Below are positions 1 to 7,969 of a DNA stretch of 34,907 bases, in pieces. Made by a program: the position numbers and the translations under genes. The notes below the pieces were generated by a model, which saw only the letters and a list, made by a program, of their open reading frames with translations, was not told where the DNA came from and did no database searches. The DNA is from Fusobacterium perfoetens (GTDB taxonomy: Bacteria; Fusobacteriota; Fusobacteriia; Fusobacteriales; Fusobacteriaceae), in NCBI RefSeq assembly GCF_021531475.1, contig NZ_JADYTX010000022.1, positions 1 to 34,907 on the forward strand. The letters run 5' to 3'. Within the stretch, counting starts at the first letter, position 1; the number at the start of each line of letters is the position of its first letter.

Positions 1-155
1 CCATATAAAGTAAAAATATTAAATTAAACAATTTTTATCATAGAAAGTTAAGATTTACAGAAAACTCTTCACACCCTCTTCTATATAAAATTTATTAATA
101 GTCAAGAGAATTTTTTAATTAATTATACTATTTTTTATATCTTTTATATTATCAT
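1..155. other. AT-rich intergenic stretch downstream of the tlpA-like gene
   Basis: No gene and no convincing hairpin terminator are visible here. Read on the minus strand, TTGACT (100-105) followed after 16 bases by TAGAAG (78-83) resembles a weak promoter for a gene beyond the window's left edge. The -10 match is poor, so this is only a suggestion. Confidence 0.3.
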
Positions 156-629
156 CTATTTACTTAATACCTCTTCTATTACTTGTTTTATCTGTTCTTT
201 AGTAAGTCCACCCATAACATAACCGTAGACATTTCCCTCTTTATCTATTACAAAGCTAGTTGGGAAAGCTTGAATAAAATATTTTCTCATTACCTCTGAA
301 TTTTCATCTATCAAAGTTGGAAAAGTATATCCTTTATCTTTCAAAAATTTCTTTACTTCATTTTCTTTTTCACTATTTACCCCTAGAATTACCACATCTT
401 TTTTATTTTCTCCAGATTCTTTATAGATATTCTCTATATCAGGCATCTCTTTTTTACAAGGAGGACACCAAGTTGCCCAAAAGTTTAGAAATATAACTTT
501 TCCCTTATAATTTTCTAAAGAATGGACTACTCCATATTGGTCTTTCAGATTAAAATCTGGTGCTTTAGCACTATTTGAAAAACTTACCAATGAAATCATT
601 AAAAATATTATACCTATTATTTTTTTCAT
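156..629 (-). CDS. TlpA/ResA-like exported thioredoxin-fold protein
   Basis: Predicted extracytoplasmic thiol-disulfide oxidoreductase of 157 aa. Residues 1-21 look like a signal peptide or anchor (KK, hydrophobic run, then SNSA), with no lipobox Cys. The rest is a complete AhpC/TSA-Redoxin type thioredoxin fold. It has the WCPPC active site (C55, C58) in WATWCPPCKKEMP and the cis-proline P123 in AFPTSF. The start has a strong AAGGAGG site four bases upstream of ATG. It lies 16 bases after ccdA, so the two are almost certainly one operon. CcdA passes electrons across the membrane and this protein would receive them and reduce exported disulfides or methionine sulfoxide reductases (inference). 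No cytochrome c or heme-lyase gene is nearby, so a cytochrome maturation role is not supported. Family assignment is firm; the substrate is unknown. Confidence 0.9.
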   Translation of the reverse strand: MKKIIGIIFLMISLVSFSNSAKAPDFNLKDQYGVVHSLENYKGKVIFLNFWATWCPPCKKEMPDIENIYKESGENKKDVVILGVNSEKENEVKKFLKDKGYTFPTLIDENSEVMRKYFIQAFPTSFVIDKEGNVYGYVMGGLTKEQIKQVIEEVLSK

Positions 630-645
630 TTTACCTCCTTAAATT

Positions 646-1311
646 TTACATTAAATAACCTATTATTTGATTTAATCTATCACTTATTATTAAAATACCT
701 AAGATTATAAGCAAAACTCCCATTATCTTAGTAGTATATTTTATAACTCCCATATTCTCTCTAAAAACTTTTAAAAAGTATGAACTAAATATTCCTGTAA
801 GTAAAAAAGGAATTGTAAATCCTAAAGTATACATCGCCATCAAAGTATATCCTACTTTTATATCTTTTAAAGCTGTTATAGTGAATAAAACACTTGAAAG
901 AGCTGGTCCAATACAAGGTGTCCAAGCAAAACTAAAAGTAAATCCTAGTAAAAAAGCGATTATTGGATTCATAGTATCAATCTCAACAAAAAATTTTCTC
1001 TCCTTTTCAAGAGATGAAGATTTTAAAATTCCCAGTTGAAAAAATCCCAAAGTAATTATTAAAATCCCTGATATTTTACTAATTATACTTTTATATTGTT
1101 GCAGCCACATTCCAAGAGATGAAAATCCAAGACTTAGAATAAAAAAAGCAAAGGATATTCCAATTGTAAAAAATATTGTATTCACTATTATTCTCTTTCT
1201 ATTTTGAAGATTTCCTCCAGACAGATAACCAACATATAGGGGGATTACTGGCAGTACACAGGGGGAGAAAAAAGAAAGAACTCCTCCCAAAAAAGTTGAT
1301 AAATATATCAT
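646..1311 (-). CDS. ccdA: CcdA-type transmembrane thiol-electron transporter
   Basis: Integral membrane protein of the CcdA/DsbD-beta family, which carries reducing equivalents from cytoplasmic thioredoxin to extracytoplasmic thioredoxin-like proteins. It is 221 aa with about six hydrophobic segments, within the usual CcdA size. The two redox cysteines are visible in SPCVLPVIPLY (C18) and TPCIGPALSS (C133). The open frame extends to 1341 (MYKIIKKEDK...). I place the start at 1311 (MIYLSTFLGG) because AGGAGG lies five bases before that ATG, and because the predicted promoter (-10 at 1333-1338) would begin transcription near 1326, inside the longer version. It is followed by its likely partner, the TlpA-like gene. 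Confidence 0.9.
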   Translation of the reverse strand: MIYLSTFLGGVLSFFSPCVLPVIPLYVGYLSGGNLQNRKRIIVNTIFFTIGISFAFFILSLGFSSLGMWLQQYKSIISKISGILIITLGFFQLGILKSSSLEKERKFFVEIDTMNPIIAFLLGFTFSFAWTPCIGPALSSVLFTITALKDIKVGYTLMAMYTLGFTIPFLLTGIFSSYFLKVFRENMGVIKYTTKIMGVLLIILGILIISDRLNQIIGYLM

Positions 1312-1332
1312 TTTATCCTCCTTTTTTATAAT

Positions 1333-1361
1333 TTTATACAATCTTAGACTTAGAAAATCAA
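1333..1361 (-). promoter_or_regulatory. Predicted sigma-70-type promoter of ccdA-tlpA
   Basis: On the minus strand, TTGATT (1356-1361) is separated by exactly 17 bases from TATAAA (1333-1338). It lies between the fprA terminator and the ccdA ribosome-binding site. Seen by eye only. Confidence 0.55.
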
Positions 1362-1383
1362 AATAATTTCTAAATTTTTATAT

Positions 1384-1438
1384 AAAAAAAGAACTACTGC
1401 ACTTTAGTTTATATTTTGTAAATTTACAGTAGTTCTTT
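1384..1438 (-). terminator. Rho-independent terminator of fprA
   Basis: A perfect 12-bp stem (AAAGAACTACTG, 1388-1399, with CAGTAGTTCTTT, 1427-1438) encloses a 27-base AT-rich loop. On the minus strand it ends in a run of seven U (1384-1390, partly in the stem). It lies 21 bases past the fprA stop codon. The loop is long for a terminator, but it contains an inner GTAAA/TTTAC pairing that would shorten it. Confidence 0.75.
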
Positions 1439-1458
1439 AAATTTTTTATTTAACTAAA

Positions 1459-2658
1459 TTATAAAGTTTTTAATATAGAATCAGCCATATTTTCTATTTC
1501 TCTTTCTGATTCTTCGTTAAGTGAAGACATAATTTTTACTTTTTCTTCTAAAACAATCATATTTTTCATTTCTTTGATTATTTTTATCATTTCGTCTCCA
1601 GCTTTACAAGCCCAAGTACCATTTTCAATAATTCCAACTATTTTATTTTGAACATTTAGAGCTTTCATATCTTCTAAATAGTTATGCATTATAGGGAAGA
1701 TTCCCATATTGTATGTTGGAGATGCTAAAACTAAATGGCTATATTTGAAAGTTTCTGCTATTAAAGTTGATACATCAGTTTTTGATACATCATAAACAGC
1801 TATATTGTGTAATCCTTTTTCTTTTAATCTGTTTGCAAGTAACATTGCTCCAGCTTCTGTATTTCCATACATTGATGCGTAGCAAATTAAAACTCCGTGT
1901 TGTTCAGGTTCGTATTTACTCCATTTGTTATATTTATCTAAAAGTAAACCTAAGTTTGTTCTCCAGATTGGTCCGTGTAATGGACATATCATTTTTATAT
2001 CTAATGTACTTGCTTTTTTTAGTAATGTTTGAACTTGAACTCCGAATTTACCAACAATATTTGTATAATATTTTCTCATTTCTTCCATAAGTTCTAATTC
2101 AATATTGAAGTCATCATCAAATAATCTTCCATATAGGCAACTGAAAGTTCCAAAAGCATCAGCACTGAATAAAGTATTTGTTGTTGTATCAAAACTTACT
2201 AAAGCTTCTGGCCAGTGAACCATTGGTGCTCCTACAAATACAAACTCATGTTTACCGAAAGATACTTTATCTCCTTCTTTAACAACAACCATATTATTTT
2301 CTTCAATTTTAGCTCCAAATTGTTTCATAAATACGAAAGCTTGTTTAGATGCTACTACTTTTACATTTGGATAAAGTCCTACTACTTCTCCAATCATAGC
2401 TCCGTGATCTGGCTCTACATGGTGAACTACTAAGTAATCTAATTCTTTTCCATTTAATATTGCTTTTATTTTTTCTAAAAATTCTTTTCCTTTTGATGCG
2501 TCTACTGTATCAAATAAAACGCTCTTTTCGTCTAATAAAAGATAAGAGTTGTAAGAAACACCTTTTTCAATTGGGTGTATATTTTCAAATAACTCTAAAC
2601 GAATATCATCACTCCCAATATAGTATAAGTCTTCTGTAATTTTTCTTATGTTATACAT
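1459..2658 (-). CDS. fprA: Flavodiiron protein (A-type flavoprotein FprA)
   Basis: Cytoplasmic diiron-FMN enzyme that reduces O2 to water and/or NO to N2O, protecting anaerobes. It is 399 aa, the normal length for the two-domain family. The metallo-beta-lactamase-like domain (about 1-245) carries the diiron ligands: the HHVEPDH motif gives H80, E82, D84 and H85, followed by H148, D167 and H228. The flavodoxin domain (about 254-399) has the FMN phosphate loop YASMYGNTE (260-268) and SPTYN. There is no C-terminal rubredoxin or flavin reductase extension, so a separate electron donor is needed. The ATG has AGGAGG four bases upstream. TATAAT (2673-2678) occurs just upstream, but with no good -35 and very close to the ribosome-binding site, so it may instead be cotranscribed with the DUF1385 gene 45 bases upstream. 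A strong terminator follows. Confidence 0.96.
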   Translation of the reverse strand: MYNIRKITEDLYYIGSDDIRLELFENIHPIEKGVSYNSYLLLDEKSVLFDTVDASKGKEFLEKIKAILNGKELDYLVVHHVEPDHGAMIGEVVGLYPNVKVVASKQAFVFMKQFGAKIEENNMVVVKEGDKVSFGKHEFVFVGAPMVHWPEALVSFDTTTNTLFSADAFGTFSCLYGRLFDDDFNIELELMEEMRKYYTNIVGKFGVQVQTLLKKASTLDIKMICPLHGPIWRTNLGLLLDKYNKWSKYEPEQHGVLICYASMYGNTEAGAMLLANRLKEKGLHNIAVYDVSKTDVSTLIAETFKYSHLVLASPTYNMGIFPIMHNYLEDMKALNVQNKIVGIIENGTWACKAGDEMIKIIKEMKNMIVLEEKVKIMSSLNEESEREIENMADSILKTL

Positions 2659-2703
2659 TCTTCCTCCTAGATATTATATATGTTAAATTTTTTGTAACCC
2701 CTT

Positions 2704-3612
2704 TTATTTTGTTTCTGTGGCATTATTAACTTCTAACCCCAGTGCCACTTTCATAGCAACGATTGCTACCTCAAGTTGTTTTAAGTCTGGCTCTTTTGTT
2801 GTTAATTTTTGTAAAGCAAGACCTGGTGTTGCAAGTAATTTTATAAATAAATTATCTAAATGTTTACTAGAAAATCTTTGAAACTCATACGAAAGTCCAG
2901 CAATCAATGGCATTAAAGCCACTCTTAACACTACTCTTAAAATTACTCTCATATATAAAGTTTCTGGTGTTGGTAGTAGATAATCTATCAAACTAAAAAC
3001 AATTATCGCTATAAGCATAACTGTTAAAAGAAAACTTGTTCCACATCTTGGGTGTAGTGTTGTAAATTCTTTTGCATTTTCTGGAGTAAGTTCCTTATCA
3101 TTTTCATAAGCATAGATTGTTTTATGCTCAGCTCCGTGATATTCAAAAACTCTTTTTATATCCTTTGAAAAAGAGATTGCCCAAATATATACCAAGAAAA
3201 ATACAAGTCTTAAAACACCCTCTAATATATTTGTATAGGCCTTATTTCCAGCAAATAAAAAACTACTTATAAGAGATGGAAGAACTATAAAAAGTCCTAT
3301 TCCAAGTCCTAAAGAAAAAACTGTAGTCATTATAGCCTCTTTATTTGTAAGTTGTTCCTCTTCATTTTCTTCACTTTCATTAACAGAAAAAGTTAACTCT
3401 TTCATTCCTATTACCAAAGAATCAAACAAAACAACAGCTCCTCTTACAAAAGGAATTTGAGATATTTTTTTTCTGTTCTCAGAGATATAAGTTTTTTTAT
3501 ACACTATATCTCCGTTTGGTCTTCTCACTGCAGTAGCCACTAAAGAGCCATTTCTCATCATAACTCCCTCTATTACAGCTTGTCCACCTACGCTTGTACA
3601 TTTTTTTTCCAT
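2704..3612 (-). CDS. DUF1385 (YqhQ-like) membrane protein
   Basis: A 302-aa protein of the DUF1385 family, whose function is not established. The family signature GGQAVIEGVMMRNG lies at residues 9-22, and the second conserved block YHGAEHKTI...HPRCGTSF sits near the middle. Several hydrophobic segments are visible (about residues 95-120, 128-148, 190-215 and 222-242), consistent with a multi-pass inner-membrane protein. Its N-terminal half precedes the first helix and is probably cytoplasmic. The start ATG has AGGAGA four bases upstream. It follows the SpoIIE-type phosphatase after only eight bases, so the two share a transcript. A functional link to the phosphatase is possible but unproven. 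Confidence 0.85.
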   Translation of the reverse strand: MEKKCTSVGGQAVIEGVMMRNGSLVATAVRRPNGDIVYKKTYISENRKKISQIPFVRGAVVLFDSLVIGMKELTFSVNESEENEEEQLTNKEAIMTTVFSLGLGIGLFIVLPSLISSFLFAGNKAYTNILEGVLRLVFFLVYIWAISFSKDIKRVFEYHGAEHKTIYAYENDKELTPENAKEFTTLHPRCGTSFLLTVMLIAIIVFSLIDYLLPTPETLYMRVILRVVLRVALMPLIAGLSYEFQRFSSKHLDNLFIKLLATPGLALQKLTTKEPDLKQLEVAIVAMKVALGLEVNNATETK

Positions 3613-3620
3613 ATCTTCTC

Positions 3621-5147
3621 CTATATTTCCATTGCATCTTCAGTATTTTTTATAATAACGAAAGTTAAATCGTCAACCTGTTGATATCCTTTTCTAAAAC
3701 TATTAATTTCGTCAAGGATAACATCTTTTATTTGGTCAGGTTCTTTATCTTTATTATCATAGATTACTTTTTTAAGTCTTTCTATTCCAAATAATTCTTT
3801 TTCGTGATTTTCTGTTTCTGTAATACCATCTGTATAGTAAATAACTACGTCACCTTTATCAAGTTTTACTTGTCCCTCTTTATAGTTATAACTATCTAAA
3901 AATCCTATTGCCACTCCCTTTGTTGTATGAAGTTCTATCTCGTCAGTTTTTGCTCTATACACTATAAGTGGATTGTGACCTGCATTTGAATAAGTTAAAA
4001 CTTTAGTTTTATAGTTAAAGTTACTGTGTAGCATTGTTATAAACATATCTTCTGTTATATCTGGATAGATAATTTTATTAAGATTTTTTAAAGTTGCAGA
4101 GGGAGAAAGTTTTTGTATCTCCAAAGTTTTCATTATAGAACGACCTAACGCCATAAGAAAAGCTGCAGGAACTCCCTTTCCACTTACATCAGCTATTGTA
4201 ATTGAGAAGTTTTCATCATCAATTTTTGAATAGTCGTAGTAATCTCCTCCAACCTCTTTGGCAGGGTCAAAATATTTTGCCACTTGTAATCCAAATATAT
4301 CTGTAATTTTTTCTGGTAAGATTTTTTTTTGGATTCTTGATGCCACTTCTAATTCTTGAGATATTCTCTCTTTTACTCTTAAATCTGCATACATTTTAGC
4401 ATTATTTATAGAAATCGCAACCTGTATTCCAAGAGCTGAAATAGTTTCCTCATCATTTGAAGTAAATCTATCTTTATCCTCTATTATATATATTACTCCA
4501 AACTCTTTTTCTTTTATAAGTAACGGAGAAACTATTATTATTTCATCCTCTTTTATCTTAAATTCTTTTTTTAATTCTTCATATACTCTTTTATAATCAC
4601 TATATGTAAATTCTTTTAAAACATTTTCTGGAAAACTTATCTCTCCTTTAAAATGTACATCTCCCCTTGTTTTTTTATTGGTTAATTTTCCATTTTCCCA
4701 AAGATAAAGAGATATTTTTTTTGCTCCAGTAAGTACGAAGTACGCATCTAATATTATATTTATAATATGGTCTAAATCCATAATAGATAGTACTGTCCTT
4801 GAAAGAGCATTTATATTAGAAAGACTTGTTACCTTAGCTTCTAAGCTTTGATTTGAATATTCTAGTTTCTTAGATTTTTCAAGTAAAGTATTATAAGTAA
4901 CTTCTAATTCTTTTCTGTACTCTCTAAGTTCTATGATAGAATTATCCAATTCCAAATCTTGTTTTATTATTTTGTGTAGAGTTGCCATATATTCTTCTTT
5001 TAATTCAGCAGGAATTTTTTCATAAATCTTTTTTTCTTTAAGACTTCTTAATATTTTTTCTATATTTTTTTTATTTTCTTTTTCTTGTACTTTTAAGAAA
5101 AATATAAATATTCCTACTAAAACTAATATAGTTAAATAAATTAACAT
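3621..5147 (-). CDS. Membrane-anchored GAF-SpoIIE/RsbU-type PP2C phosphatase
   Basis: Predicted Ser/Thr phosphatase of the SpoIIE/RsbU branch, which normally dephosphorylates anti-anti-sigma or similar STAS proteins in response to a signal. Numbering from the longest frame (512 aa), a single N-terminal membrane helix (about 5-23) is followed by a charged coiled-coil stretch (about 25-115). A GAF sensor domain comes next (about 125-255), then a short linker helix and the PP2C domain (about 290-505). The metal-binding aspartates are present: GGDYYD (304-309), ADVSGKG (323-329), YYTDG (441-445) and VDDLTF (495-500). I chose ATG at 5147 (508 aa) because GGGGGAAGAA precedes it; the frame extends to a TTG at 5159. 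An extended -10 promoter lies just upstream. No STAS, RsbW-like kinase or sigma-factor gene is visible nearby, so the target is unknown. Confidence 0.9.
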   Translation of the reverse strand: MLIYLTILVLVGIFIFFLKVQEKENKKNIEKILRSLKEKKIYEKIPAELKEEYMATLHKIIKQDLELDNSIIELREYRKELEVTYNTLLEKSKKLEYSNQSLEAKVTSLSNINALSRTVLSIMDLDHIINIILDAYFVLTGAKKISLYLWENGKLTNKKTRGDVHFKGEISFPENVLKEFTYSDYKRVYEELKKEFKIKEDEIIIVSPLLIKEKEFGVIYIIEDKDRFTSNDEETISALGIQVAISINNAKMYADLRVKERISQELEVASRIQKKILPEKITDIFGLQVAKYFDPAKEVGGDYYDYSKIDDENFSITIADVSGKGVPAAFLMALGRSIMKTLEIQKLSPSATLKNLNKIIYPDITEDMFITMLHSNFNYKTKVLTYSNAGHNPLIVYRAKTDEIELHTTKGVAIGFLDSYNYKEGQVKLDKGDVVIYYTDGITETENHEKELFGIERLKKVIYDNKDKEPDQIKDVILDEINSFRKGYQQVDDLTFVIIKNTEDAMEI

Positions 5148-5181
5148 TTCTTCCCCCAAACTATTTTTATTTCCAAGATAT

Positions 5182-5190
5182 ATTATACCA
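5182..5190 (-). promoter_or_regulatory. Predicted extended -10 promoter of the SpoIIE-phosphatase/DUF1385 unit
   Basis: On the minus strand the motif TGGTATAAT (5182-5190) is a perfect TATAAT with an upstream TGn. No good -35 is present at 17 bases. Transcription would begin near 5175, about 28 bases before the phosphatase ATG. Readthrough from uvrC is also possible, because I see no terminator after uvrC. Confidence 0.5.
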
Positions 5191-5208
5191 AAAAAATCAA
5201 CTTTTGTG

Positions 5209-6981
5209 TTATTTTTTTAATTTTTCTAGTAATTCTATAGCTACTTTTTCAGGTAATATATTTTTTAGTTCATTTACTGTCAATTCTTTTATTTTTTTTA
5301 CACTCCCATAACGCTTTAAAAGTTCAGTTTTTCTTACTTCTCCGATACCTTTTATTCCGTCTAGCTCACTTGTAAGAACTCTTTTACTTCTAAGTTTTCT
5401 ATGATAAGTAACTCCAAATCTATGGGTTTCATCTCTTACTCTTATAAGAATTTTTAAAGCCTCATCAGAATGAGAAAGTCTATAAGGTTCTTCCTCTCCA
5501 TACTTAAAGATTAACTCCTCTTTTTCTGCAAGACTTAGAAGATCAGCTATTCCAAACTTTCCGATTTTTTTTAAAATCTCTCCAGCTGAATTTATTTGCC
5601 CAATTCCTCCGTCTATCAAAATAATATCAGGAAATTCACTCTCTTTAAGTTTTGAATATCTTCTTTCGATAACCTCTCTCATCATTGAAAAGTCATCTGG
5701 AGTATCTTTACAAGTTATTTTAAATTTTCTATAATCTTTTTTTGAGGCTCTTCCCTCAACTGACACAGCCATAGATGCCACAGGGTTAGTTCCTTGAGTA
5801 TTAGAAATATCAAAACACTCAATTTTTCTTGGATAATTTTTAAGATTTAAAATTCTATAAAGTCTATCCATTCCCTCTTCTATGACAGTTTTTTTATTAT
5901 AATAATCTACCACATCTTTATTTATATTAAGATATGCCATATCTAAAAGTTTTTTTCTTCTTCCATCTATTTTAGGATAGTGAGTATAAATAACTTGACC
6001 TTTTTTTATTTTAAGCCACTCTTTTATTAACTCATCACTTTCCTCATACTCAGATTGAAAGATTATATTTTTAGGAATTGGGTGCTTTGAATAAAACTCC
6101 CTTACAACATCTTGAAAAATATCTCCATATAGTTTATCTTTTAATTTTATAACAATGGAGGTTTTCCCTAAAATTTTTCCCTCACGCATATTAAGGACAC
6201 AAAGGAAAAGTTTTTCTCCATCTATCACAAAGGCAAAAACATCCTCATCTATATCCCGTCCATACTCTGTTACTTGATTATTAACTATATCTTTTATTTC
6301 GCTTTGTTGGTTTCTGTATAAAATCGCCTCTTCAAATCTCATCTCTTCTGAGGCAAGTTTCATTTTTTTCTCAAGAAGTTTTATTACATTTTCTCCATTT
6401 CCTTTAAGAATTTTTATAACATTATCAATATTTTCCTTATATTCTTTTTGAATATCTTTAAATTTACAAGGTCCATCACACATCTTCATATAATATTTAA
6501 GGCAAGGTCTTGATGCAACCTTATCCATATCCTTATTACAGTCTCTTATTTTAAAAAGCTTAACCAATACTTTTTTTAGATTCCAAGCTCCCTGTGGATA
6601 TGGTCCAAAATAATCTCCAGTTTTGGTATCAAGAGCCTTTGTAGTTCTTACAATACTTATCTTTGGAAAAATCTCCTTTGAGATTTTAATATATGGATAA
6701 GTTTTTTCATCTTTAAGAAGAATATTATACTTAGGTGTATATTTTTTTATAAGGTTATTTTCTAGGACAAAAGCGTCAATTTCACTATTACAAATGATAG
6801 TTTCGATATCTTCGATATTTTTTACAAGATTTTTTGTTTTTTCATCTTCGTGTTCCCTAAAAAAATATGAATAAATTCTTCTCTTTAGGTTTTTAGCCTT
6901 TCCTACATATATAACCTTTCCACTATTTTTCATCAAATAAACCCCAGGCAGTTCTGGGATATTATATTTTTTTATGTCCAG
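5209..6981 (-). CDS. uvrC: UvrABC system subunit C, with a probable CTG start
   Basis: Nucleotide-excision-repair endonuclease that makes both incisions around a lesion after UvrB loading. The GIY-YIG nuclease domain carries PGVYLM, VIYVGKAKNL and the catalytic Glu in DAFVLENNLIKKY. The UVR motif (EKKMKLASEEMRFEEA) follows near residue 210. The RNase H-like second nuclease contains ECFDISNTQGTNPVASM and DGGIGQI. The C-terminal helix-hairpin-helix is LDGIKGIGEVRKTELL. Starting at the first conventional codon (TTG at 6936) gives 575 aa but deletes NIPELPGVY, the essential GIY half-motif. The frame is open further upstream with no ATG. A CTG at 6979-6981 has AAGGAGA (6991-6997) ten bases before it and gives 590 aa, a normal family length. 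That start overlaps the last codons of rapZ. Function is near certain; the exact start codon is inferred. Confidence 0.95.
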   Translation of the reverse strand: MDIKKYNIPELPGVYLMKNSGKVIYVGKAKNLKRRIYSYFFREHEDEKTKNLVKNIEDIETIICNSEIDAFVLENNLIKKYTPKYNILLKDEKTYPYIKISKEIFPKISIVRTTKALDTKTGDYFGPYPQGAWNLKKVLVKLFKIRDCNKDMDKVASRPCLKYYMKMCDGPCKFKDIQKEYKENIDNVIKILKGNGENVIKLLEKKMKLASEEMRFEEAILYRNQQSEIKDIVNNQVTEYGRDIDEDVFAFVIDGEKLFLCVLNMREGKILGKTSIVIKLKDKLYGDIFQDVVREFYSKHPIPKNIIFQSEYEESDELIKEWLKIKKGQVIYTHYPKIDGRRKKLLDMAYLNINKDVVDYYNKKTVIEEGMDRLYRILNLKNYPRKIECFDISNTQGTNPVASMAVSVEGRASKKDYRKFKITCKDTPDDFSMMREVIERRYSKLKESEFPDIILIDGGIGQINSAGEILKKIGKFGIADLLSLAEKEELIFKYGEEEPYRLSHSDEALKILIRVRDETHRFGVTYHRKLRSKRVLTSELDGIKGIGEVRKTELLKRYGSVKKIKELTVNELKNILPEKVAIELLEKLKK

Positions 6982-7841
6982 TGTGATTTATCTCCTTCTC
7001 TATGTTTTTTCAATACTTTTATTTTTTTATTATTTCCTAAATCTTCAGCAAGTCTATTTACAAAAGCCACTGATCTATGTTGACCACCACTACAACCAAT
7101 TCCTATTGAAAGATGTTGTTTATTGTCTTTTTTATAAAGTGGCAACATAAATTTTACCATATCATAGATTTTTTGATACAACTTTTCAGATTCTTCAAAT
7201 CCCATTACATATTCATAAACCTCTTTATCATTTCCTGTTTTATTTTTTAATTCATCTATATAATATGGATTTGGCAAAACTCTTACATCAAATATCAAAT
7301 CTTTATCAATAGGTATTCCATACTTAAATCCAAAAGATTCTATATGAACACTTATTCTTGAGGCATCACTATTATTTATTATATTTAGTATTTCCTCTCT
7401 CAATTCTTTTGTATTAGTTTCACTTGTATCTATCACATAAGTTGATTTATCTTTCATTTCAGACATAAACAATTTTTCTTTTTGGATACTTTCTAGCAAA
7501 GTATTTCCTCTCACTGGATGTCTTCTTCTTGTCAAATTATATCTTTTCAAAAGAGCCTCATCTGATGAATCTAGATATATTATCTCAAAATCTACATTGA
7601 TATCTTTTAAACAATTATATATCATGGCAAATTCTTCTGAAGTATGTATTGTTCTATTATCTATTCCTAAAGCCAATTTATCAATCTTCAAAGTTGAATC
7701 TTCTTTATTTAAGTTTTGTAATAAAAAAACTACCATTGAACATAATAAGTTATCCATAGTAACATAACCAGAATCTTCTAATATATTCAGTGCTGTGGTT
7801 TTTCCTGCTCCACTTATTCCTGTCACTATTATTATCTTCAT
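6972..7841 (-). CDS. rapZ: RapZ/YvcJ-type nucleotide-binding protein
   Basis: P-loop protein of the RapZ (YhbJ/YvcJ) family. In enterobacteria it is an RNase E adapter controlling amino-sugar synthesis through small RNAs; in Gram-positives it is a GTP/ATP-binding protein linked to competence and central metabolism. Its role here is unknown. It is 289 aa, typical for the family (280-295). The Walker A motif is GISGAGKTT (8-16). The family's C-terminal block GIGCSGGQHRSVAF (GCSGGQHRS at 249-257) followed by KKHRE is intact. The open frame reaches 7883, but ATG at 7841 (MKIIIVTG) has GGAGG six bases upstream, and the predicted promoter would start RNA at about 7883, so 7841 is the start. Its 3' end contains the uvrC ribosome-binding site and start, which suggests translational coupling. 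Confidence 0.93.
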   Translation of the reverse strand: MKIIIVTGISGAGKTTALNILEDSGYVTMDNLLCSMVVFLLQNLNKEDSTLKIDKLALGIDNRTIHTSEEFAMIYNCLKDINVDFEIIYLDSSDEALLKRYNLTRRRHPVRGNTLLESIQKEKLFMSEMKDKSTYVIDTSETNTKELREEILNIINNSDASRISVHIESFGFKYGIPIDKDLIFDVRVLPNPYYIDELKNKTGNDKEVYEYVMGFEESEKLYQKIYDMVKFMLPLYKKDNKQHLSIGIGCSGGQHRSVAFVNRLAEDLGNNKKIKVLKKHREGDKSHWT

Positions 7842-7889
7842 AAATTCCTCCAACTTTATTTTGACTTTGACTAATTTTGTCATTGAACT

Positions 7890-7898
7890 ATTATATCA
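7890..7898 (-). promoter_or_regulatory. Predicted extended -10 promoter of rapZ-uvrC
   Basis: On the minus strand TGATATAAT (7890-7898) is a perfect -10 with an upstream TGn and only a weak -35. It predicts a leader of about 42 bases before the rapZ ATG. Confidence 0.6.
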
Positions 7899-7940
7899 CT
7901 TTTAAATCTAAATAAAAATCTTTTTCTTAAATAATTTTAT

Positions 7941-7969
7941 AATAACTTTAATATTTTTAATAAGTTATT
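7941..7969 (-). terminator. Weak AT-rich hairpin at the end of the metallophosphoesterase gene
   Basis: An 8-bp stem (AATAACTT 7941-7948 with AAGTTATT 7962-7969) overlaps the stop codon of the metallophosphoesterase gene. On the minus strand it is followed by the AT-rich sequence ATAAAATTATTT. Low stability and an imperfect U tract make this a weak candidate. Confidence 0.35.

Noticed and set aside
2673-2678. TATAAT upstream of fprA as a dedicated promoter
   Set aside because: No suitable -35 or TGn, and the start point would fall within the ribosome-binding site. Left as a weak possibility in the fprA entry only.
6936-6981. TTG at 6936 as the uvrC start
   Set aside because: It would delete the conserved NIPELPGVY nuclease motif and has no good ribosome-binding site.
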